7,740 nt of DNA from Candidatus Altimarinota bacterium (GTDB lineage Bacteria > Patescibacteriota > Gracilibacteria > UBA4473): contig JAHDDZ010000030.1 in NCBI GenBank assembly GCA_020629095.1, forward strand, positions 1-7,740. Reading direction: 5' to 3'. Shown in pieces: positions 1 to 4,347 of the stretch. The translations under genes were made by a program, and so were the position numbers. Each line of letters starts with the position of its first letter. Position 1 is the first letter of the stretch. The notes below the pieces were generated by a model that saw only the letters and a program-made list of their open reading frames with translations, made no database searches and was not told the DNA's origin.

Positions 1-760
1 AATAAGCAATAGATATTGCACTCGGGTTTGGCACCAGTTCACCCTCTGGCGAAACGGTGTAACCTGCTCGTGCTTGCCCCTCTATCAACTCACCAAACAC
101 ACTTCCGTTTTCTCCTTTGGCAGTTACAAAGTCACTAAAGCCAGAGGGAAAGTTAGCCGGAATAGAGTTGTTGAGTTCGCTCTCCCAGATTTGTTCAAAC
201 GGATATACTTGCACTGATTCATCATTTGCGTACCGAGATTTGATTGATTCCCAGCTCGCGCCAGCTTCAACCTCTGCTCGAACAGCCGCTGCTGCGTCTC
301 GCATTGGAGCCTCTTGGGCAGGGTCTTCTTCATACACCGTTAGTCTATTATCTCGCTCTGCTACTTGTTTAATCAAGTCTGGATTTGCATTTGGTGGTAG
401 TTGTACCAGCACATGTTCCTCAGCTTCAAACTGACTTCGACGCACACTGACACCAGCATTACCGCTGCTGTTAATCCGGGCCTCGATCGCATCTCGCACG
501 CTCTCAGCCACTTCATTTATGTTTACGTCATTATACTCATCATCATCTTCATTTAGACGAATACTATCAGATAGATCAATCCGATAATCCAGCTCTGTTC
601 CGCCCTTCAGGTCAAGCCCCAGTTGCACCGGAAACTGCTGTGCCCATGTTCTCAGTTTGCCTTCTGGCAGCTTTTCTGCGGGAATTCCGAAAAGAGCCGC
701 AACTCCAGTAATCAGCACCAACCACACAATTCTCGTTATCGTTTGCCTGTTCATGTACAT
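1..760 (-). CDS. secD: Protein translocase subunit SecD, N-terminal part (runs off left edge)
   Basis: SecD works with SecF beside the SecYEG channel in the cytoplasmic membrane and uses the proton gradient to help exported proteins finish crossing. The frame reads from the ATG at 760 to the edge (253 codons seen). It opens with one hydrophobic segment (about residues 9-25) after a short basic start. The SecD signature LGLDLKGG follows at 47-54, then a P1-type domain (AESVRDAIEARIN, then a strand ending VLVQLPP) and a strand RLTVYEED at about 139-146. After that, from residue 147 on, comes an alanine/glutamate-rich segment with GASWESIKSRYANDES that resembles a parvulin-type (PpiC) domain; this is inference. 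The C-terminal membrane domain lies outside the window. ATG at 754 is an equally possible start. No Shine-Dalgarno site is seen. The gene lies downstream of ligA on the same strand, but 87 nt away and with its own likely promoter. Confidence 0.9.
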   Translation of the reverse strand, partial: MYMNRQTITRIVWLVLITGVAALFGIPAEKLPEGKLRTWAQQFPVQLGLDLKGGTELDYRIDLSDSIRLNEDDDEYNDVNINEVAESVRDAIEARINSSGNAGVSVRRSQFEAEEHVLVQLPPNANPDLIKQVAERDNRLTVYEEDPAQEAPMRDAAAAVRAEVEAGASWESIKSRYANDESVQVYPFEQIWESELNNSIPANFPSGFSDFVTAKGENGSVFGELIEGQARAGYTVSPEGELVPNPSAISIAY

Positions 761-778
761 ATAAATAAGTCGAAGCGT

Positions 779-806
779 ATTATATTCACATTACTACTCT
801 TGTGCA
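779..806 (-). promoter_or_regulatory. Likely secD promoter
   Basis: On the minus strand a perfect TATAAT (779-784) lies 18 nt before the ATG at 760. Sixteen bases further upstream is TGCACA (801-806), a 4/6 match to the -35 consensus. A start 6-8 nt after the -10 would leave a leader of only about 12 nt. The 87-bp ligA-secD gap holds no clear terminator, so read-through from ligA is also possible. Confidence 0.5.
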
Positions 807-847
807 TATAAAATGACTTGTTATTCAATGCAATTTTATTTATTACG

Positions 848-1564
848 CTAAAATAGGCGTGTTTGTATTTCGGTGTTTTCTTTGTTTTTGTCTGCCATTT
901 GCAGGTGCTTTTTGGCTTCCTCCCAACTCCAAATAGGCACACCAGCAGCCTCTGCTTTTGCTTTTTTACTACTTGCTTTTTCGCCCAAAATCAGCGCCGT
1001 TGTCTTTTTGCTAATGCCGCCAACAGTCCCACCGAGGGATTCTATCGGCTCTGCGATATTTTTTCGACTAACCGGAAATCTGCCCGTAATGGCAAATTGC
1101 TTTCCGCTGAAGACCCCTCCTGTGGCTGTTTTAGTATTCCTTGAAGCGACTACACCAGCATCAATCAGGTCAGCTATTAGCCTCCGAAATCCCTCATTAT
1201 TAAGGGCATTTTGTATACTTTGCACCAGCACATTACCTAGCCCATGCACGCTAGCAAGCCGCTCAGTCAGTGTGCTGGCATCTATTTTCAACAAATCCTT
1301 TAATTCAATCACCTCCGTTAATTCTGCCAATACTAAGTCAGAGACTTCTGCGCCAATGCCTCTTATTCCAAGAGCGGTTAACCATTTTATCAGTGAGGCA
1401 TTTTTTGCCTTTTTTATGCTTTTTGTCAGCTGTTCAGCCTTGCGTTCTTGAAATCCATCGAGCGTGAGTAATTGCTCTTTTGTGATAGTAAAAACATCAC
1501 TAAAGGATTTAACAAGCCCACTTTGCAATAGTAATTCTGCCGTTTTTGCTCCCAGTCCATCCAT
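848..1564 (-). CDS. ligA: NAD-dependent DNA ligase, C-terminal part (HhH and BRCT domains), separate frame
   Basis: This frame continues LigA after the break in the upstream part. From the ATG at 1564 it gives 238 residues. It begins at the family motif MDGLG of the first helix-hairpin-helix, followed by further HhH motifs (LTLDGF, ALGIRGIGAE, VHGLGN) that grip the DNA minor groove. A BRCT domain comes last (FSGKQFAITGRF, then ESLGGTVGGISKKT and a late tryptophan in IWSWEEA). The same frame is open back to an ATG at 1642, but residues before about position 1582 (MKCACGVKI...) are out-of-frame reading of the zinc-finger region and do not resemble LigA. GGGAGGG at 1573-1579 lies 8 nt before the ATG at 1564, so separate translation is possible. 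The stop is TAG. Together with the upstream part the length (about 670 residues) is normal for LigA. Either this is a frameshifted gene (real or a sequence error) or a genuinely split ligase. Confidence 0.8.
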   Translation of the reverse strand: MDGLGAKTAELLLQSGLVKSFSDVFTITKEQLLTLDGFQERKAEQLTKSIKKAKNASLIKWLTALGIRGIGAEVSDLVLAELTEVIELKDLLKIDASTLTERLASVHGLGNVLVQSIQNALNNEGFRRLIADLIDAGVVASRNTKTATGGVFSGKQFAITGRFPVSRKNIAEPIESLGGTVGGISKKTTALILGEKASSKKAKAEAAGVPIWSWEEAKKHLQMADKNKENTEIQTRLF

Positions 1565-2858
1565 ATCCAACACCCTCCCAATGTACTCTGGCCTGCAATT
1601 GCGCTGAGCAGTTGATATTTTCACACCGCAGGCGCATTTCATCTTCGGCTAAAACAGCTGTGCAATTCGGGCAATCCTGCGGTATTTCTATCTGTTTTTC
1701 AGTCCCGTCACGCAGCTCTTTCAGCGGCTTTTCGATGGCTGGAATGACGTCACCCGCTTTCACCAGCACGACGTGGTCGCCCAGTCTCAGGTCTTTGTTT
1801 TTCATGTCAACGCGGTTGTGGAGGATCGCACGGCTGACCCTGCTGCCGTCGACCAGCACGGGGACTAGCTCGGCCACTGGTGTCAGCACGCCAGTTCGGC
1901 CGACCTGCCACATAACCGCCTTTAGGCGCGTAACTGCCTCTGTCGGCGGAAACTTCCACGCGATCGCCCCACGGGCTACTTTTGCCGTAAATCCAATCTG
2001 TTCCCGGGTTTCTAGGTCATGCACTTTTAAGACGAGTCCATCGATTTCAAACGGAAACTGATCGCGCTGAGACGCAAAACCAGCACAAAAATTAATGGCC
2101 TCTTCAGCATTTGCCCCTACCCAGACAGGTGCCAAAGAGGGGATTTGCATGGCCTGAAGCCAATCATAGAGTGCGGTTTGAGTCGCTGGCGGGGTCGCCA
2201 TGTTGTGCTGCCCAAGATGATAAACACGCATCCGCAGGTGCCGTTTTGATATAATCTTTGGGTCCAGCAGACGCACACTACCCGCTGCCAGATTGCGCGG
2301 GTTAGCAAACTGCTCGCCCTTCAGGGTGGCAAAATCATCTTTCCGTATATACACCTCGCCGGTCAACTCGGCGGTGACAGGCTCTGACAGGGTCAGCGGC
2401 AGCCCGCTGATTGTACGAATTGCATGGGTAATGTCTTCGCCAATTTGCCCATTACCGCGGGTCACAGCCCGTGTCAGTACTCCATTTTCATAGTGTAAAG
2501 TCGCATTGATTCCATCTATTTTTGGCTCGATGCTCAGCTCGATTTTTCGCCCAGTTTCTCGCTCCATGCGGGTTGTCCACTCACGTAACTCATCTATGTC
2601 AAATGCATCTGAAAGACTCCACTTTCGTGTCAAGTGCGGCACTTTTGGTAGACGCCCCCCCAGTGGCGCACCCACGCGCTGGGTTGGGCTTTTGGGGCTT
2701 ATTAATTCCGGGTTGGCTGCTTCCAGAGCAATCAGCTGCTGTTTCAGTTGGTCGCGTACAGGCTCGCTCACATGGGATTCTTTCCCATTAAAATAGGCAA
2801 AGTTAGCTGCATTTAGCAGCGCAACGAGTCGGTCGTGCTCAGCCTGTTTGTTGCTCAT
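1509..2858 (-). CDS. ligA: NAD-dependent DNA ligase, N-terminal part (adenylation, OB, zinc finger)
   Basis: LigA seals nicks in replication and repair, using NAD+ to adenylate its catalytic lysine. Domain Ia is at about residues 1-60. The nucleotidyltransferase domain follows, with motif EPKIDG and catalytic Lys113, then TRGNG, GEVY, FANPRNLAAGS, EIDGLVLKV and AWKFPP. The OB fold shows QVGRTGVLTPVAELVPV and KAGDVIP. A four-cysteine zinc finger has Cys396, 399, 412 and 417 (CPNC, CENINC). Family similarity stops after QLQARVH (residue 426); the frame then runs 23 unrelated residues to a TAA. In domain Ia, Tyr22 and Asp36 (E. coli numbers happen to match) are kept, but His23 is Phe, Asp32 is Glu and Tyr35 is Arg. 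Start: ATG at 2858, with no Shine-Dalgarno site. The fold and catalytic motif make the identity secure; whether the gene yields an active ligase is open. Confidence 0.93.
   Translation of the reverse strand: MSNKQAEHDRLVALLNAANFAYFNGKESHVSEPVRDQLKQQLIALEAANPELISPKSPTQRVGAPLGGRLPKVPHLTRKWSLSDAFDIDELREWTTRMERETGRKIELSIEPKIDGINATLHYENGVLTRAVTRGNGQIGEDITHAIRTISGLPLTLSEPVTAELTGEVYIRKDDFATLKGEQFANPRNLAAGSVRLLDPKIISKRHLRMRVYHLGQHNMATPPATQTALYDWLQAMQIPSLAPVWVGANAEEAINFCAGFASQRDQFPFEIDGLVLKVHDLETREQIGFTAKVARGAIAWKFPPTEAVTRLKAVMWQVGRTGVLTPVAELVPVLVDGSRVSRAILHNRVDMKNKDLRLGDHVVLVKAGDVIPAIEKPLKELRDGTEKQIEIPQDCPNCTAVLAEDEMRLRCENINCSAQLQARVHWEGVGYGWTGSKNGRITIAKWAC
1573..1579 (-). promoter_or_regulatory. Internal Shine-Dalgarno-like site in ligA
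   Basis: Read on the minus strand this is GGGAGGG, followed by 8 nt and then the ATG at 1564 that opens the HhH-BRCT frame. It lies exactly where the frame of the N-terminal part stops matching LigA. It could serve restart of translation for the C-terminal part, or stimulate a frameshift. It stands out because no annotated gene start in the window has a comparable site. It may also be chance, since the residues it encodes (GR or EG) are not constrained. Confidence 0.35.
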
Positions 2859-2867
2859 TGTGGGCGT

Positions 2868-2881
2868 ATTATGCTATAATG
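2868..2881 (-). promoter_or_regulatory. Likely ligA promoter (-10 region)
   Basis: Two minus-strand -10 candidates precede ligA. CATAAT (2868-2873, 5/6) is only 9 nt before the ATG and would give a nearly leaderless message. CATTAT (2876-2881, 4/6) is 17 nt before the ATG, matching the spacing at the other genes here. The -35 is weak; TTGCAT lies 16 nt above CATAAT. Both candidates overlap the plus-strand promoter of the divergent small gene. Confidence 0.4.
2872..2880 (+). promoter_or_regulatory. Extended -10 promoter of the small gene
   Basis: TGCTATAAT is a perfect extended -10 element (TG-n-TATAAT). It ends 20 nt before the ATG at 2901. A weak -35, TTGCTC (2851-2856), is 18 nt upstream and lies inside the first codons of ligA. 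Extended -10 promoters often need little -35 contact. Confidence 0.6.
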
Positions 2882-2900
2882 TTCTCGTAATGCAAGCCAA

Positions 2901-3077
2901 ATGAGTCGCAGGCACCGTCGCCGCCGAAACCGCAAAAACCCGTGGGGAGGGGCTATTTTGCCGCACCAACAGGTTTCTGCCATGGCTGACAAAATGGAAG
3001 AAACCGAAGCGGCGGAACTGGCGGCATATGAGGAGGTGTTTGACAAAGAGATAGAAAAGTTATTTGACAAAGATTAG
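2901..3077 (+). CDS. Small hypothetical protein, 58 residues, split charge
   Basis: I do not recognise this protein. The frame runs from the ATG at 2901 to TAG at 3075-3077. The first 13 residues are extremely basic (MSRRHRRRRNRKN); a short WGGAILP linker follows; the rest is acidic and probably helical (KMEETEAAEL, then YEEVFDKEIEKLFDKD). Support for its being real: a perfect extended -10 element 20 nt upstream, divergent orientation to ligA, and a composition that is coherent rather than random. The arginine-rich head could bind nucleic acid or rRNA and the acidic tail could bind a partner; both are inference. It has no Shine-Dalgarno site. A longer minus-strand frame over the same bases is judged a shadow. 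Confidence 0.6.
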   Translation: MSRRHRRRRNRKNPWGGAILPHQQVSAMADKMEETEAAELAAYEEVFDKEIEKLFDKD

Positions 3078-3091
3078 TATTGCCCTAATAT
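3064..3091 (+). promoter_or_regulatory. Possible promoter of the structured leader
   Basis: A perfect TTGACA (3064-3069) lies inside the last codons of the 58-residue gene. Sixteen bases later is TAATAT (3086-3091), a 4/6 -10. Transcription would start near 3098, giving a leader of about 160 nt before the ATG at 3262, which contains the hairpin at 3165-3208. The TTGACA also encodes the FDK of the small protein, so chance is possible. Transcription could instead continue from the promoter at 2872. Confidence 0.4.
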
Positions 3092-3150
3092 ATAGTTGTG
3101 CTGCAGGTTGTGCACTTGTACCTCTTGTGGCCAACATAGATCTTTTTGCT

Positions 3151-3164
3151 AACGAATAAACGAA
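3151..3164 (+). repeat. Left arm of 14-bp perfect inverted repeat
   Basis: AACGAATAAACGAA, itself two AACGAA units separated by TA, is the exact reverse complement of 3659-3672. The two arms enclose the hairpin and the whole 117-codon gene. The left arm directly abuts the 5' side of the hairpin. It could be a terminal repeat of a small cassette, a pair of operators, or a long-range RNA stem. Flanking bases show no target-site duplication. Confidence 0.7.
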
Positions 3165-3208
3165 CTCTGGTTGGTGTTGTGCAGGTTGCTGCGTGGCACC
3201 AACCAGAG
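3165..3208 (+). ncRNA. Gapless 20-bp RNA hairpin with four-nucleotide loop
   Basis: Arms 3165-3184 and 3189-3208 pair without bulge: 12 Watson-Crick pairs (CTCTGGTTGGTG with CACCAACCAGAG), four consecutive G-U pairs (TTGT with GTGG), then four more Watson-Crick pairs (GCAG with CTGC) around loop GTTG. In minus-strand RNA the four wobble pairs become A-C mismatches, so the helix is complete only as plus-strand RNA. There is no U-run directly after it, so it is not an ordinary terminator. Its place before the basic-protein gene suggests a leader element. Confidence 0.65.
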
Positions 3209-3261
3209 AAAGCTCTGGTGTATTTGAAACATTTTTTTAATCTTTAAAACCATAGAAATAT

Positions 3262-3615
3262 ATGGCTAGAAATTATTGTCTTAAGGCGGAAAGAATCCGC
3301 AACGCGAAAAAACTTCAAAAGGAAAACAGAGCCATTTGGCTCAGAAACCTTGGAAAAAGAAAAAGTGAAAGAGAGCCTTATAATGATGTTCCAGCTGGAT
3401 TTAGTCTCTTTGGAGACAAGAATCCTTTTCAGAAGAAAAGAAGAAATGGGATGTCGAATAGATACATCCCGATAACCCTAAATCTACCGAAACCAACTGA
3501 GGTACAAGAGGATGTGGAACAGCAGGAGATTCCTGTTGCTACTTACTCAATTGGTGAAAAATTTGCTCTCTCAAAGTTTTTTAAGGCTTTGACTGAGGGG
3601 GCACAAGTAGCATAG
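3262..3615 (+). CDS. Hypothetical basic protein, 117 residues
   Basis: I do not recognise this protein. The first 67 residues are strongly basic, with 10 Arg and many Lys (MARNYCLKAERIRNAKKLQK, and later QKKRRN), and look helical; the middle is Pro/Gly/Phe-containing, and the last 45 residues are more acidic with a hydrophobic end (EKFALSKFFKALTEG). There is no signal peptide or membrane segment. A nucleic-acid-binding role is inferred from charge only. Nine of its ten arginine codons are AGA, against about 8 of 50 in the large gene downstream, which suggests separate origin. It lies between the arms of a 14-bp inverted repeat and behind a long structured leader. Start: first ATG, with no Shine-Dalgarno site. 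The stop codon TAG donates its G to a 9-bp hairpin. Confidence 0.7.
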   Translation: MARNYCLKAERIRNAKKLQKENRAIWLRNLGKRKSEREPYNDVPAGFSLFGDKNPFQKKRRNGMSNRYIPITLNLPKPTEVQEDVEQQEIPVATYSIGEKFALSKFFKALTEGAQVA

Positions 3616-3640
3616 TCTTTACCCATCCATAGGTAAAGAC
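3615..3640 (+). terminator. Hairpin starting in the stop codon of the 117-codon gene
   Basis: GTCTTTACC (3615-3623) pairs perfectly with GGTAAAGAC (3632-3640) around an 8-nt loop. The first G belongs to the stop codon. Its position fits a terminator or 3'-end stabiliser, but there is no T-run after it on either strand, so it is not a standard Rho-independent terminator. Confidence 0.4.
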
Positions 3641-3658
3641 GAGGAGGTCGCCAGCGCA

Positions 3659-3672
3659 TTCGTTTATTCGTT
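3659..3672 (+). repeat. Right arm of 14-bp perfect inverted repeat
   Basis: TTCGTTTATTCGTT is the exact reverse complement of 3151-3164. A further AACGAA at 3686-3691 can pair with its last six bases, giving a local 6-bp hairpin. The arm lies between the end of the 117-codon gene and the promoter of the next gene, about 36 bp before that gene's -35. Confidence 0.7.
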
Positions 3673-3707
3673 GGCACTTCTTTGTAACGAAGTTTCACTC
3701 GCTTTAT

Positions 3708-3736
3708 TTGCATTGCTTTTTCGGGTGGCCTATACT
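3708..3736 (+). promoter_or_regulatory. Likely promoter of the membrane coiled-coil gene
   Basis: TTGCAT (3708-3713, 3/6) and TATACT (3731-3736, 5/6) are separated by the ideal 17 bp. The -10 ends 24 nt before the ATG at 3761, giving a leader of about 18 nt without a Shine-Dalgarno site. Confidence 0.5.
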
Positions 3737-3760
3737 CTGGGTGACTTAACCATCTGACAC

Positions 3761-4246
3761 ATGTCAATCATTCGAAATATCGGTTTGCTTATCTTGCTTG
3801 CACTCTTTGGTGCTGGGGGTTTTTTTGTACGAGAGGGCTTGCTGGTCTGGGAGGAAAATAAGGCACTCAAAGAGTCGCCTGAACTGGCACAAGTAAGTGA
3901 CAGCGTGCGTGCGCGTATTGACTTGTTGAATAACAACATGGACAAACTTGCCAGTCAAAAAGTAGAACTGGAGGAGCAAGTGAAAGAACTAACAGAACAG
4001 GTTGATGAGTTGACAATCAGTAACACAACGTATTTTGAAAAGTTGAAAGCGTGTGAAGCTGGTGATAAAATGGAAGATGAGGATGTTGACACAGCAAAGG
4101 CAGAAATGAAAGATGATGAAAAAGACTCGTCATATGTTCCGACAAAGGCAGCAGAAGAAGCAGAGAAAACAGCTGTTTCACAGCCGAAAAATGTTATCAC
4201 TCCAGTGAAAAATTTTATTGAAGTAAAAGACACCGACAGCAACTAA
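3761..4246 (+). CDS. Hypothetical membrane-anchored coiled-coil protein, 161 residues
   Basis: I do not recognise a family. After a short basic start (MSIIRN) there is one hydrophobic segment at about residues 7-23, likely an uncleaved membrane anchor. A heptad-like coiled coil follows at about 53-97 (LASQKVELEEQVKELTEQVD), with a lone cysteine at 98. The rest (about 100-161) is highly acidic, rich in Glu/Asp/Lys/Ala and probably disordered. This layout is shared by FtsL/DivIC-type division proteins and by many unrelated anchored proteins, so no function is assigned. The gene has its own promoter upstream and a good terminator downstream and is therefore probably a single-gene unit. The stop is TAA. 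Confidence 0.8.
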   Translation: MSIIRNIGLLILLALFGAGGFFVREGLLVWEENKALKESPELAQVSDSVRARIDLLNNNMDKLASQKVELEEQVKELTEQVDELTISNTTYFEKLKACEAGDKMEDEDVDTAKAEMKDDEKDSSYVPTKAAEEAEKTAVSQPKNVITPVKNFIEVKDTDSN

Positions 4247-4267
4247 TTCTTGCTGATTGTAATAAGG

Positions 4268-4297
4268 AAGCTCGCTTGGTTTCAAGAGGGCTTTTTT
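4268..4297 (+). terminator. Rho-independent terminator after the coiled-coil gene
   Basis: AAGCTC-G-CTTG (4268-4278) pairs with CAAG-A-GGGCTT (4283-4293) around loop GTTT, with one internal G/A mismatch and one G-U pair. Six T (4292-4297) follow. It ends the transcript 22 nt after the TAA of the coiled-coil gene and isolates the large gene downstream. Confidence 0.85.
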
Positions 4298-4299
4298 AG

Positions 4300-4329
4300 T
4301 TGCGGAAAGGTGTATATCTGTGGTATAAT
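4300..4329 (+). promoter_or_regulatory. Extended -10 promoter of the giant gene
   Basis: TGGTATAAT (4321-4329) is a perfect extended -10 element ending 18 nt before the ATG at 4348. A weak TTGCGG (4300-4305) is 18 nt upstream as -35. The expected start is near 4335-4337, inside the dyad at 4331-4345. Confidence 0.65.
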
Positions 4330-4330
4330 A

Positions 4331-4345
4331 ATGGGATTATCCCAT
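4331..4345. promoter_or_regulatory. 15-bp perfect dyad, probable operator
   Basis: ATGGGAT-T-ATCCCAT has perfect 7-bp arms around one central base. It sits between the -10 and the start codon, over the expected transcription start, the classic place for a repressor site. As RNA the arms could not form a good hairpin because the loop would be one base, which favours protein binding to DNA. Confidence 0.5.
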
Positions 4346-4347
4346 AA

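Larger units (their letters stand above)
3095..3261 (+). other. Structured leader or small RNA region upstream of the 117-codon gene
   Basis: This non-coding stretch is unusually rich in structure. It holds two copies of GTTGTGC-AGGTTG (3095-3110, with an extra TGC, and 3176-3188), one arm of a 14-bp inverted repeat (3151-3164), a 20-bp hairpin (3165-3208) and a competing small hairpin (3202-3219), then an AT-rich run with seven T (3232-3238) before the gene. It matches no tRNA, tmRNA or riboswitch class that I know. A regulatory 5' leader and a separate small RNA are both possible. Confidence 0.45.

Noticed and set aside
873..1451. 192-codon plus-strand frame
   Set aside because: It is antisense to the HhH-BRCT part of LigA, which has clear family motifs.
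1546..2061. 171-codon plus-strand frame
   Set aside because: Antisense shadow of the LigA OB fold and zinc-finger region.
3148..3675. Target-site duplication that would prove the 14-bp inverted repeat to be transposon ends
   Set aside because: Bases left of the left arm (GCT) and right of the right arm (GGC) do not match, and longer flanks do not match either.
3641..3757. GAGGAGGT (3641-3648), a near-perfect Shine-Dalgarno sequence, followed by a hydrophobic open frame to TGA at 3755
   Set aside because: No ATG or GTG follows at a workable distance; the first possible start is TTG at 3671, 22 nt away. The 28-residue hydrophobic reading from there is suggestive of a membrane peptide but unsupported.
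3543..3767. 74-codon minus-strand frame across the 3616-3760 gap
   Set aside because: It overlaps the end of the 117-codon gene and translates the hairpin, one inverted-repeat arm and the promoter of the next gene. Composition is not protein-like.
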